NCBI GenBank assembly: GCA_004553575.1
Contig: SFLA01000005.1
Span: 1-48,791 of the forward strand
DNA: 48,791 nt
Direction: 5' to 3'
Source: Clostridiales bacterium
GTDB taxonomy: Bacteria; Bacillota; Clostridia; Oscillospirales; CAG-382
In this document: in pieces, positions 31,604 through 41,728 of the stretch
Layout of the letters: every line of letters begins with the position of its first letter
How positions within the stretch are numbered: position 1 is the stretch's first letter
Position numbers and translations under genes: made by a program
The notes under the pieces: model-generated
Database searches by the model: none
The model's input: only the letters and a program-made list of their open reading frames with translations
What the model was told of the DNA's origin: nothing

Positions 31604-32302
31604 ATGGCGGAGCTGAAAATACCGGAGCATATCGCCGTTATTATGGACGGCAACGGGCGCTGGGCAAAAAAGCGGATGATGCCCCGAAGTTACGGACATC
31701 GCCGCGGCTTCGACGTATTCGTAAGCACTGCGGACGTGTGCTCCGATCTGGGCGTAAAATATCTTACCGTGTATGCCTTTTCCACCGAAAACTGGTCGCG
31801 TCCGCGGGACGAGGTGGATGCCCTTACCGGGATAATACGGGATATGGTGTCGGAGTACATACCCAGGATGTTAAAAAAGAACATCAGGATGAATGTGTTC
31901 GGCGATATTTCCCGGTTTTCCGCGGATACCCGTGCCGCGCTCGAGAAAAGCGTTTCGGCTTCTGAGGACTGCGGAGGCCTTACCGTTAACGTGTGTCTTT
32001 CCTACGGCGGAAGGGATGAGATAGTCCGTGCATGCCGCAGAGTTATCGCTTCGGGCAATACCGAACCGACCGAGAGGGATCTGTCCGAAGCAATGTACAC
32101 CTCCGGAATGCCCGACCCGGATCTTATTATCCGCACCGGAGGGGAATACCGCATATCCAATTTCCTGCTGTGGCAGTGCGCATACAGCGAGCTTTACTTC
32201 ACACCCGTTCTTTGGCCGGATTTCGGAAAGCAGGAGCTTATGAAGGCGATAGAAAGCTTTTCGGAGCGGGACCGCAGGTACGGAAACACCAAAGGAGAAT
32301 AA
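31604..32302 (+). CDS. uppS: Isoprenyl transferase (undecaprenyl diphosphate synthase)
   Basis: This 232-aa cis-prenyltransferase makes the C55 lipid carrier for cell-wall precursors from farnesyl and isopentenyl diphosphate. The catalytic Asp lies in VIMDGNGRWAKKR (residues 12-24), FSTENW is near 63, and the basic C-terminal DLIIRTGGEYRISNFLLW block is near 168. It is coupled to frr and followed 10 bases later by cdsA. Its substrate should come from the MEP pathway, which is represented in this window by dxr, ispG and ispE. Confidence 0.96.
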   Translation: MAELKIPEHIAVIMDGNGRWAKKRMMPRSYGHRRGFDVFVSTADVCSDLGVKYLTVYAFSTENWSRPRDEVDALTGIIRDMVSEYIPRMLKKNIRMNVFGDISRFSADTRAALEKSVSASEDCGGLTVNVCLSYGGRDEIVRACRRVIASGNTEPTERDLSEAMYTSGMPDPDLIIRTGGEYRISNFLLWQCAYSELYFTPVLWPDFGKQELMKAIESFSERDRRYGNTKGE

Positions 32303-32312
32303 CGCAATAATT

Positions 32313-33110
32313 ATGAAAAGAGTGCTGACCGCTGCGGTTCTGCTTGCCGTATTTATACCCGTGCTCGTTTTTTCGGATACCGTTGCATTTCCGATATTTC
32401 TGGCGATATACGGCGCAATGTGTTCATACGAGGCGTGCTCGTGCCGCGGGCTCGAGAAAAAGACATATGTTTTAATCCCGTCCGCACTTTATATCGTCTT
32501 TGTGCCGTTTTCGGCGCGTATTCACATATACGCATTTATTGCCGCAACCTTCTGCTACGCAGTGTATATGTTTCTGGTCTGTGCGGCGGCATACGGAAGA
32601 GCGCCGGCTCCGGATTTGCTGTTTTCCGCTTTTTTTATAATTTTCATAGCATTCGGTCTGTACAGCATCGTCCGCTTCCGCGACGCAATGCCGCAGCGGT
32701 ATCTGCTGGTGTTCCTCGCGCCGTGGATAAGCGACGCCTTTGCGATGTACGGCGGAAAGCTGTTCGGCAAAAAAAAGCTGTGCCCGGATCTTTCGCCGAA
32801 AAAGACGGTCGCCGGAGCCGTATCCGGTGCCGTCGGCACCATGCTTACCTTTGTCGTCTTTGCGCTGGTAATCAATCTGTTCTTTAACGGCAACTGCAAC
32901 TATCTGTATTATTTACTCGCGTCGGTTCCGGTTGCGGCGCTGGTTCAGCTCGGCGATCTCGGAGCGTCTGCCGTGAAGCGGAGCTGCGGGATAAAGGATT
33001 ACGGCAGTATATTTCCGGGACACGGCGGGGCGCTTGACCGCTGCGACAGCGTGCTTCCGGTGGCAATAGCGGCGTATTCGTTCTCGGTGCTGCCGTATTT
33101 GTTTATGTAA
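32313..33110 (+). CDS. cdsA: Phosphatidate cytidylyltransferase
   Basis: This 265-aa membrane enzyme converts phosphatidate and CTP to CDP-diacylglycerol for phospholipid synthesis. It has about seven hydrophobic segments, and the CTP-transferase signature spans two blocks: WISDAFAMYGGKLFGKKKL near residue 142, then LSPKKTVAGA and the C-terminal GHGGALDRCDSV near 230. It lies one base before dxr, within the standard uppS-cdsA-dxr-rseP order. Confidence 0.95.
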   Translation: MKRVLTAAVLLAVFIPVLVFSDTVAFPIFLAIYGAMCSYEACSCRGLEKKTYVLIPSALYIVFVPFSARIHIYAFIAATFCYAVYMFLVCAAAYGRAPAPDLLFSAFFIIFIAFGLYSIVRFRDAMPQRYLLVFLAPWISDAFAMYGGKLFGKKKLCPDLSPKKTVAGAVSGAVGTMLTFVVFALVINLFFNGNCNYLYYLLASVPVAALVQLGDLGASAVKRSCGIKDYGSIFPGHGGALDRCDSVLPVAIAAYSFSVLPYLFM

Positions 33111-33111
33111 T

Positions 33112-34239
33112 ATGGAAGGTCTTACCATTCTCGGTTCAACCGGGTCTATCGGCGTGCAGGCATGCGATGTCGTAAGAATGCACGGACTGCGGGTAGTCGC
33201 GCTTACGGGGTACCGCAACGTGTCTCTGCTCGAAGCGCAGTCGCGCGAATTCCGTCCGTCCGCAGTCGCGGCATCCGAAGAATGCTATTCCGATCTTAAG
33301 TTGCGATTGGCGGATACGGACATAAAGGTTCTGCCCTGCGGCGAGATTAATGCCATAGCGGCGTGTACCGGCGATACGGTGCTTAACGCCATTACCGGCT
33401 TTGCCGGGTTTCTTCCTTCGCTCGCCGCCGTAAAAGCGGGGAAAACGCTTGCGCTCGCCAACAAAGAGAGCATGGTTTCGGGCGGAGATATCGTCAACCG
33501 CGCCGCGGAAGCCGCCGGAGCAAAAATAATTCCCGTTGACAGCGAGCATTCGGCGATATATCAATGTCTCGACGGGAACAGAATAAAAAAGATACTTCTC
33601 ACCGCTTCGGGAGGACCGTTCTTCGGGCTTACGGCAGAGCAGCTTCGGTCGGTAACGCCGGAGCGTGCGCTCGCACATCCCGTGTGGAATATGGGAAAGC
33701 GCGTTACCGTCGATTCGGCAACGCTTATGAACAAGGGGCTTGAGCTTATCGAAGCGGTAAAGCTTTTCGGTGTTTCCCCGGACAGGGTGGAGGTGCTGGT
33801 GCACCGTCAGAGCGTGGTTCATTCCATGGTCGAGTACGAGGACAACGTAGTTATAGCGCAGTGCGGCGTGCCCGATATGCGCACCTGCATTCAATATGCA
33901 CTTACCACACCGGTAAGACGAAGCTCGCCCGCCGCGGAGCTTGATTTTGCATCGGTGGCGGAGCTGACCTTCGCCCGTCCGGACGAGGAAACCTTCCCGC
34001 TGCTTTCTCTTTGCCGCGAGGCAGTTACGCGCGGAGGAAACCTTCCCGCGGCGGTAAACGCCGCCGACGAGGAGGCGGTTGCCGCGTTTATTTCAGGCAA
34101 GACGTCGTTCACGGGCATATTCGGTCTGGTAAGATCGGCGTACGAAAAAACGGTCTTTATACCGGATCCCGGTCCGGAAGAGATCATCGAAACGGATTTG
34201 GCTGCAAGGCAGTCTGTCAGGGAGGATATTTCACGGTGA
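33112..34239 (+). CDS. dxr: 1-deoxy-D-xylulose 5-phosphate reductoisomerase
   Basis: This 375-aa MEP-pathway enzyme turns DXP into MEP using NADPH and a divalent metal. Evidence: the dinucleotide-binding LGSTGSIG (residues 6-13), ALANKESMV near 118, the metal and substrate block PVDSEHSAIYQ near 143, TASGGPFF near 162 and the VDSATLMNKGLELIEA helix near 201. Its stop overlaps the rseP GTG start (GTGA), so the two are coupled. Confidence 0.96.
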   Translation: MEGLTILGSTGSIGVQACDVVRMHGLRVVALTGYRNVSLLEAQSREFRPSAVAASEECYSDLKLRLADTDIKVLPCGEINAIAACTGDTVLNAITGFAGFLPSLAAVKAGKTLALANKESMVSGGDIVNRAAEAAGAKIIPVDSEHSAIYQCLDGNRIKKILLTASGGPFFGLTAEQLRSVTPERALAHPVWNMGKRVTVDSATLMNKGLELIEAVKLFGVSPDRVEVLVHRQSVVHSMVEYEDNVVIAQCGVPDMRTCIQYALTTPVRRSSPAAELDFASVAELTFARPDEETFPLLSLCREAVTRGGNLPAAVNAADEEAVAAFISGKTSFTGIFGLVRSAYEKTVFIPDPGPEEIIETDLAARQSVREDISR

Positions 34240-35294
34240 ATGTTGTACTGACGGTATTAGTTACGGTTCTTATGCTCGGAATCCTGGTCGTTATCCACGA
34301 GCTCGGGCATTACCTCGCCGCGAGAAGCTTCGGGGTGGGTATAATCGAATTTTCGGTGGGCTTCGGTCCGGCGATTTTCAAAAGGAAGGGAAAATACAAC
34401 GATTTTTCCGTACGGGCGTTTCCGATAGGCGGATATGTAAGCATGATCGGCGAGGAGGATACCGAGGTTCCGCCGGAGCACGCCGGAAAGCCCTCTATTA
34501 ACGATAAAAAGGGCTGGCAGAAGATGATTATCGTGCTGGCCGGTCCCGCAATGAATATATTGCTCGGAATATTGCTTATGGCCGCGGTTGTTATCGGCAC
34601 TCCGAATATCGCATCGACCACGGTAGCGCAGTTTACCGATACGGCAGTGAGCAAAGAATGCGGGCTTGAGCCCGGAGACAGGATAACCGCCGTAAACGGC
34701 AGGTCCGTAAAGGTGTATTACGATCTTGCGTATTATCTCTATTCCGACGGAAACGCTCCGGTCGATCTCACCGTAGAGCGGGACGGCGAAACGGTATTGC
34801 TTAAAGACGTGACCTTCCCGGTACAGGAAGTCGACGGGATAGAATACGGCAGGTTTGACTTTTATGTTTATGCAAAGCAAAAGAGCTTTTCAAACGTCTG
34901 TTACGAGGCGTTCTGGCAGCCGGTTTCGACCATTAAAACCACGGTGCTTTCGCTGGTGGACACCGTTTCGGGCCGTTACGGACTTGCCGGAGTATCCGGC
35001 GTGGTAGGAGTGGGCGAGACGATGAACGAAGTCATTTCGTCCGGCACAAGCTTCGGAGAAACGCTTCTGAATATCGGATATATAATGGTTCTTATAACCA
35101 TGTCGCTCGGAATATTCAATCTTATTCCGCTGCCCGCGCTTGACGGGGGACGGTTTGTGATTTATCTTATCGAAACCGTAATCCGCCGTCCTCTTAACAA
35201 AAAAGCCGTGTCAGCCGCAATATCCGTAAGCATGATACTCCTTCTGCTGCTTGTCGCGGTAATAACCTTCAAGGATATAGTGCACCTGTTTTAG
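34236..35294 (+). CDS. rseP: RIP metalloprotease (site-2 protease RseP)
   Basis: This 352-aa intramembrane zinc protease has HELGH at residues 21-25 in the first membrane helix, GPAMNILLG near 110, a PDZ domain from about 128 to 210, and PLPALDGGR with the third zinc ligand near 300. It cleaves membrane-bound anti-sigma factors or leftover signal peptides. The frame is open upstream to 34011, but the GTG at 34236 fits: it begins the first membrane helix, overlaps the dxr stop and has GGGAGG about 11 bases upstream. An ATG start does not exist at that place. Confidence 0.94.
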   Translation: MNVVLTVLVTVLMLGILVVIHELGHYLAARSFGVGIIEFSVGFGPAIFKRKGKYNDFSVRAFPIGGYVSMIGEEDTEVPPEHAGKPSINDKKGWQKMIIVLAGPAMNILLGILLMAAVVIGTPNIASTTVAQFTDTAVSKECGLEPGDRITAVNGRSVKVYYDLAYYLYSDGNAPVDLTVERDGETVLLKDVTFPVQEVDGIEYGRFDFYVYAKQKSFSNVCYEAFWQPVSTIKTTVLSLVDTVSGRYGLAGVSGVVGVGETMNEVISSGTSFGETLLNIGYIMVLITMSLGIFNLIPLPALDGGRFVIYLIETVIRRPLNKKAVSAAISVSMILLLLLVAVITFKDIVHLF

Positions 35295-35305
35295 AAAGTG
35301 ACCGC

Positions 35306-36292
35306 ATGAAAAAGATACTGATGATTGCGACCGGCGGCACCATCGCCTGCAAGCGTACCTTATCCGGGCTCGAGCCGCTTATCGGCAGCGAGGAACTGCT
35401 GCGGTACGTTCCGGCGGTCGGCGACGTTTGCGAAGCGGATACGCTGCAGCTTTATAATTTCGATTCCACGGACATTCGTCCGGAGCATTGGATAGGTATG
35501 GCTCGCGCCGTCCGGGATAATTACGATCGTTACGACGGATTCGTTATAACCCACGGCACCGACACAATGGCTTATACCGCGGCGGCTCTTTCATATCTGC
35601 TTCTTTCAACCCCGAAGCCGGTTGTTATAACGGGGGCGCAGAAGCCGGTTGATATGGAGGATACCGACGCGCGCGTTAATCTGTTTGACAGCTTTGTATA
35701 TGCGTCGGATCCGTCTGCGGGCGGGGTTACGATAGTATTTGACGGCAACGTAATTCTCGGAACCCGCGCAAAAAAGACCCGTTCAAAGAGCTACAACGCA
35801 TTTTCGTCGATAAATTATCCATGCGTAGCGTCAGTTTCGGACGGACGGGTGAGACACTATATCATTCCCGAAAAGCGCCGTCCGGAGTTTTACGATACGC
35901 TTGACACGGGGGTGTCCGTATGCACGCTCGCTCCGCAGTCAGACAGCGGAGCGCTCGAATATATGCTTAAAAGCTCTGACGCGGTGGTGATCGAAACCTA
36001 CGGAGTCGGCGGTGTGCCGACGGAGGGCGGCTTCCGTGAAGCCATACGCGAAGCGGTCGGACGCGGCGTTACGGTGGTTATAACCACTCAGGTGCTGTCC
36101 GAAGGCAGCGATATGAGCGTATACCGGGTCGGCAGGAGGATAAAAGAAGATCTCGGTCTGATCGAGGCGTACGACATGACACACGAGGCAACCATGGCGA
36201 AGCTGATGTGGATACTTGCCCGCACAAGGGTGCGGGAGGAGATAGTGCGCGAGTTTTATACTCCGCGGAACAATGATATTTACGGCAGGTAG
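35306..36292 (+). CDS. L-asparaginase, type I
   Basis: This 328-aa enzyme hydrolyses asparagine to aspartate and ammonia. The two catalytic threonine motifs are present: IATGGTIACKR (residues 7-17) and ITHGTDTMAYTA near 90. No signal peptide is seen, so it is the cytoplasmic type I form. It sits 11 bases after rseP and 6 before ispG, inside a lipid and isoprenoid gene run where it is not a usual member. The ribosome site before its ATG is weak (GAAAGTGA). Type I asparaginases usually have low affinity and a housekeeping role. Confidence 0.93.
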   Translation: MKKILMIATGGTIACKRTLSGLEPLIGSEELLRYVPAVGDVCEADTLQLYNFDSTDIRPEHWIGMARAVRDNYDRYDGFVITHGTDTMAYTAAALSYLLLSTPKPVVITGAQKPVDMEDTDARVNLFDSFVYASDPSAGGVTIVFDGNVILGTRAKKTRSKSYNAFSSINYPCVASVSDGRVRHYIIPEKRRPEFYDTLDTGVSVCTLAPQSDSGALEYMLKSSDAVVIETYGVGGVPTEGGFREAIREAVGRGVTVVITTQVLSEGSDMSVYRVGRRIKEDLGLIEAYDMTHEATMAKLMWILARTRVREEIVREFYTPRNNDIYGR

Positions 36293-36298
36293 GTTAAA

Positions 36299-37357
36299 AT
36301 GAGAAGAGAGTGCAGGGAGGTACGTATCGGAAACGTGGCGATCGGAGGAAAAAACCGTATCGCCGTGCAGTCAATGACCAATACCGATACAGCCGACCGT
36401 GAGAGTACGTCCGCGCAGCTTACACTGCTCGCTGCGGCGGGCTGCGACATAGCCCGTATGACCGTAAACGGCATGGAGGCTGTGCGCAACATACCCTATT
36501 ACAAAACGGTAACGGATATGCCTCTTGTAGCCGACATACATTTCGATTACAGAATGGCGATCGAATCGGTCGCCGCGGGAATCGATAAAATACGGATAAA
36601 CCCCGGTAATATCGGAGATTCTTCACGTGTGAAGGCGGTTGCGGATTGCTGCCGCCGCGCAGGCGTGCCCATACGTGTGGGGGTGAACGGCGGCTCGCTC
36701 GATACCGATATCCTGCAGAAATACGGCGCGCCGACAGGCGAGGCGCTTGCCGAGGCGGGTCTCCGCGCCGCCGCAATGCTCGAAAGATACGATTTCGACG
36801 ATATAGTAATATCCGTAAAAAGTTCCGATCCGGTGCGGATGATCCGCGCCGGCGAGATAATTGCCGCCCGATGCGATTATCCGCTCCATCTCGGCGTGAC
36901 CGAGGCTGGCGGCGAGCAGATGGGAACCGTTAGAAACGATATCGGCATCGGCTCGCTGCTGGCGCACGGAATCGGCGATACCGTGCGGGTATCGCTGACC
37001 GCCGACCCTGTGCGCGAGATATTTGCGGCAAGGCGCATATTGCGGGCGCTCGGTCTGGAGGGCGGAGTCAATGTCGTTTCCTGCCCGACCTGCGGCAGGA
37101 CCAGGATAGATCTTATACCTCTTGTCCGGCGGGTGGAAAAGCTGTGCGAGGGTATACATACGGACAAAAGGATAACGGTAGCCGTTATGGGCTGTATCGT
37201 AAACGGTCCCGGCGAGGCGCGTGAGGCGGACGTCGGTATTGCAGGCGGGAACGGCGAAGCGCTGCTGTTCCGGCACGGGGAGCCGGTGGGAAAGATACGC
37301 GAGGAGGACATTGAGGCAGTCCTCACCTCCGAAATAAAGAGGATAGTAAATGAATGA
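36299..37357 (+). CDS. ispG: 4-hydroxy-3-methylbut-2-en-1-yl diphosphate synthase
   Basis: This 352-aa 4Fe-4S enzyme makes HMBPP from the cyclic diphosphate in the MEP pathway. The N-terminal TIM-barrel has VQSMTNTDT near residue 23 and ADIHFDYRMA near 78. The C-terminal cluster domain has SCPTCGRTR near 260 and VMGCIVNGPGEA near 299, which supply the three cysteines and one glutamate. AGGTAGG lies upstream of the ATG. It overlaps polC by 8 bases. Confidence 0.96.
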   Translation: MRRECREVRIGNVAIGGKNRIAVQSMTNTDTADRESTSAQLTLLAAAGCDIARMTVNGMEAVRNIPYYKTVTDMPLVADIHFDYRMAIESVAAGIDKIRINPGNIGDSSRVKAVADCCRRAGVPIRVGVNGGSLDTDILQKYGAPTGEALAEAGLRAAAMLERYDFDDIVISVKSSDPVRMIRAGEIIAARCDYPLHLGVTEAGGEQMGTVRNDIGIGSLLAHGIGDTVRVSLTADPVREIFAARRILRALGLEGGVNVVSCPTCGRTRIDLIPLVRRVEKLCEGIHTDKRITVAVMGCIVNGPGEAREADVGIAGGNGEALLFRHGEPVGKIREEDIEAVLTSEIKRIVNE

Positions 37358-40300
37358 CAGGTTTTTCAAACAGTTCCGTAAGGTCGTGTTCACCGAATCC
37401 GACCTCGAGCTGCTTCGCAATGCCGACGATTACCGTTTGCAGGTTGACCGCGAGCAGAACGGGCTAAGAATAGAAATCGACTTTCCGGTGCCGGTCCGCA
37501 GCGAGAGCGTTTTTTTGCTTGAGGACAGTATACGCACGTCGCTTCGGCTTTCCTACTGCATTGCGGTACCGGTTTATCCCAAGGGGAGCTTTGCGCTCGA
37601 TTATATGCCCGAGCTGGTAAAAACCTATGCAAAGTATTCCAGTAAGCCGCTCGGACAGGGCGGTCTGGACAGTTATTCGCCGGTGTACGACCGTGAATCC
37701 GCCACCGTAACGGTTACGCTCCGCAAGGGGATGTCGGCGGATCTTATGTGTGCGGCGGGCGCGGACACCTTCTTTTCGGAATGTGTACGTGCGCAGTTTT
37801 CGCAGGATATAAGGTTTGTTTTCGTAGGCGAGGCGGACGATTCATGCCCTGTCGATGACGCTCTCGGCGAGCAGGCGGCACGTGACATTCGCGCATACGA
37901 CGAAGCGCACAGGAAGGAAACCGGCGGAGACAAGAGCTGTGTGTTCGAAGAAGTTACCGGGGATCGGGAGGAGAATGCGGATATAGGCGGCATTCGTGTG
38001 GGAGCCATGCATTTCGAGCTTTCCGATCCCAACCCGCTGCGCGGAAGGAGTATCCGGTCTCAGCCGGTGCCGATAAAGAACATAGTATCCGGAACGAGTA
38101 ACCCGGAGCGCGTCTGCACGGTCGGCGAGCTGTTCCAGATAGACGAAAAGGAAAGCCGAGACGGCACAAAAATTAATTACAAGGCGTATATAACCGACGG
38201 CGAGGGATCGGTAATAATACGGTTCAGCGTGCGCAAGGAGGAGTCGTTCACTCCCCCTAAGCCGGGCGTTTCATTGCTTATAGAGGGAAAGGCCGCATAC
38301 GACGATTACGAGAAGGAGACGGTGCTGCGCGCAGACAGCATGGCGATTGTTGCCCGTCTGCGCCGGACCGACGACGCTCCGCGCAGAAGGGTAGAGCTTC
38401 ATCTGCATACCAATATGTCGGCGACCGACGCGCTTTGCGACCCGGAGCAGGTAATGCGGACCGCTCACGAATGGGGCATGCCCGCCGTTGCGATAACCGA
38501 TCACGGAAACGCGCAGGCGTTCCCCGCGATAATGAAGGCGCGAAAAAAATATCCCGATGTCAAGCCTATATACGGCATGGAGGGATATCTTGTGGACGAC
38601 ACCGCACGTGCGGTGTTCGGATATAAGGACGGAAGCCGTATTTCGTTTGACGAGAGCGAGTTTATTATTTTTGATATAGAGACTACGGGTCTTTCTCCGG
38701 TCGATTGCGGCATAACGGAAATCGGTGCAGTGCTTTACCGCGGCGGCGAGGTGCTTGACGAATTCGGCACCTATGTCGATCCCGAGATGCCGATACCCGA
38801 AAATATCACCCGTCTTACCGGAATATCCGACGAAACGGTTGCCGGCGCTCCGAAGGCTGCCGAGGCCGTTAAGAAGTTTCTCGAATTTGCCGGCGGACGA
38901 ATGCTTGTGGCGCACAATGCCGGATTTGACGTCGGATTTATCCGCCGTTCCTGCGAGAAAAACCATATAAAGTTCGGAAACGCCTATCTGGATACACTTC
39001 CGCTTTCGCGGTATCTTAATACCGATCTTGCCAAGCACACGCTTGATTCGATAGGCAAATACTATTCGCTGGGCGATTTCAATCATCACCGCGCAACCGA
39101 CGATACCAGAATGCTCGCCGCCATATTCGCGAAGATGGCGGATAAGCTGCATCGCCAGGGCGTAACGAATATTGACGAGATGAACCGCGCCATGGCGCAT
39201 AACAGCGACCCGAAGCAGCTCAGATCGTACCATATAACAATTCTGGTAAAGAACCTGACCGGACTCCGTAACCTGTATAAGCTGATATCGTATTCGTATC
39301 TCGATTATTTCTACCGGAATCCGCGGATACCCAAAACGGTGCTTCAGGCTCACCGCGAGGGACTTATTATCGGCTCCGCCTGTGAATCGGGCGAGCTGTA
39401 CCGCGCCGTTCTGGACGGCCGTCCCTACGGCGAAATACTGAAGATTGCCGATTTTTACGATTATTTCGAAATAATGCCGCGTTCCAACAACTCATTTTTA
39501 ATAGATGAGGGCACCGTAGCCGGGGAGGAGCGGCTTATCGAAATAAACCGGGAGATACTTCGCATAGGAGACAAGCAGAAGAAGCCCGTCGTCGCTACCG
39601 GCGACACGCACTTTATCGACCCGGAGGACGAGATATACCGGCAGATAATGCTGTTCGGGCTTAAATTCCGTGACGCCATGCGAGAAACAAAGCTGTATTT
39701 CCGCACCACCGGCGAAATGTTAAAGGAGTTTGCATATCTCGGCGACCGTGCCGAAGAGGTGGTTATTGACAACACGCTCAGAATCGCCGATATGATCGAC
39801 GGCAGCGTTAAGCCTATTCCCGACGGCACCTACACTCCCGAGATACCGGGGGCGGAGGATGAGCTTAAGAACTGTTGTATCGATACCGCAAAGGAAATGT
39901 ACGGCGATCCGCTGCCCGAGATTGTTCGGCAGAGGTTGGATAAGGAGCTCGGCTCGATAATCAAAAACGGGTTCGCGGTGCTTTACGTCATTGCCAGAAA
40001 GCTTGTTCAGAATTCCGAAAAATGCGGTTATCTGGTGGGGTCGCGTGGCTCCGTCGGATCGTCAGTGGTAGCCACGTTTGCCGGAATATCCGAGGTAAAT
40101 CCGCTTCCGCCTCATTACCGCTGCCCGAAATGTAAAAAGAGCATATGGTTCACCGACGGCTCGGTGGGTTCCGGCTTCGACCTGCCCGACCGCGACTGCG
40201 AGGATTGCGGCTGCCGGATGATAGCCGACGGGCACGAAATTCCGTTCGAAACCTTTCTCGGATTTCACGGCGAGAAGGCACCTGATATAGACCTCAACTT

Positions 40301-41717
40301 CTCGTCCGACAACCAGTCGGACGCGCACAAGTACACCGAGGTGCTGTTCGGTAAGGAAAACATATTCCGTGCCGGCACGGTCGGCACCATTGCGTCCAAG
40401 ACCGCGTACGGATATGTAAAGAAATATCTCGAAGCGCGGGGCATGACTCTTACCCGCGCCCAGGAAAACCGTCTGGTGAACGGTCTGGTCGGGGTCAAGC
40501 GCACGACAGGTCAGCACCCGGGCGGCATAGTCGTTATTCCCAAGCAGTACGAGATATACGATTTTACTCCGGTGCAGCACCCCGCCGATAAAGACGACAG
40601 CGGCGTGGTTACCACCCACTTCGCTTTTGAATTCCTGCACGACACTCTGCTTAAGCTGGATATTCTGGGGCACGATGTTCCCACCATTTACAAATGGCTC
40701 GAAACCTTTACGGGAATAGACGTCCGCACCGTGCCTATGAACGATCCGCAGGTAATGGGGCTGTTCGCTTCGACGGAGCCGCTCGGGGTGCGCCCGGATC
40801 AGATCGGAAGCAACCTCGGGACCTTCGGACTTCCGGAATGCGGCACGCGATATGTCCGCGAAATGATAAACGATGCACATCCGACCAAGTTTTCGGACCT
40901 GCTGCAGCTTTCCGGGCTTTCGCACGGAACCGGTATATGGCTCGGAAACGGGCAGGAGCTTATTAAAAGCGGCACCTGCGGGATTTCCGAAATAATCGGT
41001 ACACGGGATTCGATAATGACCTACCTCCTGCACGCGGGGCTGGACAGCGAGCACGCATTCAAAATTATGGAATTCGTCCGCAAGAACAAAAAAGGTCTGC
41101 CGCTTCCGCAGGATATGGTAGACATCATGACGGAAAAGGGCGTCCCGGATTGGTACATTGAATCGCTTAAAAAAATACGGTATATGTTCCCCAAGGCGCA
41201 TGCCGCCGCATACATGATCTCGGCAATACGGCTCGGGTGGTACAAGGTACATGAGCCGCTGGCGTTCTATGCAACCTATTTTACAGTCAAGTGCAGAAAG
41301 AATGCCGGGTTCGACAGCGAGCTTGCCATGTCGCCGCCTTCGGTTATCGCCGCCCGTATTGACGAGCTCGAGAAGCTTCAGGACGCATCGGCAAAGGATG
41401 AAGATACCGTAACCGTAATGCAGATGGTGCGCGAAATGTACGCGCGGGGGATATCCTTCCTGCCGGTGGATATATACGCCTCGGAGTCGTTTGTGTTCAA
41501 GCCGGAAGGCGGGAAAATACGTCTGCCGCTCTCATCACTGAACGGACTCGGTGAAACCGCCGCCGAAAACATTTACCGCGCCATACATGAGGATGGCTGT
41601 TCTACGCTCGACGAGCTCAGGACGACCGCGTCGCTCAACAAAAACGTAGTCGAGATTTTAAAATCCAACGACTGCCTCTCCGGGCTTCCGGAGACCGATC
41701 AGATTTCACTGTTTTAA
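37350..41717 (+). CDS. polC: DNA polymerase III alpha subunit, PolC type
   Basis: This 1455-aa replicative polymerase is of the Gram-positive class. Order of domains: N-terminal and OB domains to about 345, PHP domain beginning HLHTNMSATDA near 350, then the inserted DnaQ-like 3'-5' exonuclease with FDIETTGLS near 441 and YHR-type residues (DFNHHRATDD) near 575. The second PHP part follows, then the palm with PDIDLNFS near 978, and finger and thumb regions with KRTTGQHPGG near 1052 and FPKAHAAAYM near 1280. The proofreading residues are present. It overlaps ispG by 8 bases and is followed 11 bases later by the Lrp gene. Confidence 0.97.
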   Translation: MNDRFFKQFRKVVFTESDLELLRNADDYRLQVDREQNGLRIEIDFPVPVRSESVFLLEDSIRTSLRLSYCIAVPVYPKGSFALDYMPELVKTYAKYSSKPLGQGGLDSYSPVYDRESATVTVTLRKGMSADLMCAAGADTFFSECVRAQFSQDIRFVFVGEADDSCPVDDALGEQAARDIRAYDEAHRKETGGDKSCVFEEVTGDREENADIGGIRVGAMHFELSDPNPLRGRSIRSQPVPIKNIVSGTSNPERVCTVGELFQIDEKESRDGTKINYKAYITDGEGSVIIRFSVRKEESFTPPKPGVSLLIEGKAAYDDYEKETVLRADSMAIVARLRRTDDAPRRRVELHLHTNMSATDALCDPEQVMRTAHEWGMPAVAITDHGNAQAFPAIMKARKKYPDVKPIYGMEGYLVDDTARAVFGYKDGSRISFDESEFIIFDIETTGLSPVDCGITEIGAVLYRGGEVLDEFGTYVDPEMPIPENITRLTGISDETVAGAPKAAEAVKKFLEFAGGRMLVAHNAGFDVGFIRRSCEKNHIKFGNAYLDTLPLSRYLNTDLAKHTLDSIGKYYSLGDFNHHRATDDTRMLAAIFAKMADKLHRQGVTNIDEMNRAMAHNSDPKQLRSYHITILVKNLTGLRNLYKLISYSYLDYFYRNPRIPKTVLQAHREGLIIGSACESGELYRAVLDGRPYGEILKIADFYDYFEIMPRSNNSFLIDEGTVAGEERLIEINREILRIGDKQKKPVVATGDTHFIDPEDEIYRQIMLFGLKFRDAMRETKLYFRTTGEMLKEFAYLGDRAEEVVIDNTLRIADMIDGSVKPIPDGTYTPEIPGAEDELKNCCIDTAKEMYGDPLPEIVRQRLDKELGSIIKNGFAVLYVIARKLVQNSEKCGYLVGSRGSVGSSVVATFAGISEVNPLPPHYRCPKCKKSIWFTDGSVGSGFDLPDRDCEDCGCRMIADGHEIPFETFLGFHGEKAPDIDLNFSSDNQSDAHKYTEVLFGKENIFRAGTVGTIASKTAYGYVKKYLEARGMTLTRAQENRLVNGLVGVKRTTGQHPGGIVVIPKQYEIYDFTPVQHPADKDDSGVVTTHFAFEFLHDTLLKLDILGHDVPTIYKWLETFTGIDVRTVPMNDPQVMGLFASTEPLGVRPDQIGSNLGTFGLPECGTRYVREMINDAHPTKFSDLLQLSGLSHGTGIWLGNGQELIKSGTCGISEIIGTRDSIMTYLLHAGLDSEHAFKIMEFVRKNKKGLPLPQDMVDIMTEKGVPDWYIESLKKIRYMFPKAHAAAYMISAIRLGWYKVHEPLAFYATYFTVKCRKNAGFDSELAMSPPSVIAARIDELEKLQDASAKDEDTVTVMQMVREMYARGISFLPVDIYASESFVFKPEGGKIRLPLSSLNGLGETAAENIYRAIHEDGCSTLDELRTTASLNKNVVEILKSNDCLSGLPETDQISLF

Positions 41718-41728
41718 GGAGTAAACCC

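Noticed and set aside
40062..41252. 396-aa minus-strand frame opposite polC
   Set aside because: It is antisense to the conserved polymerase core and is a shadow.
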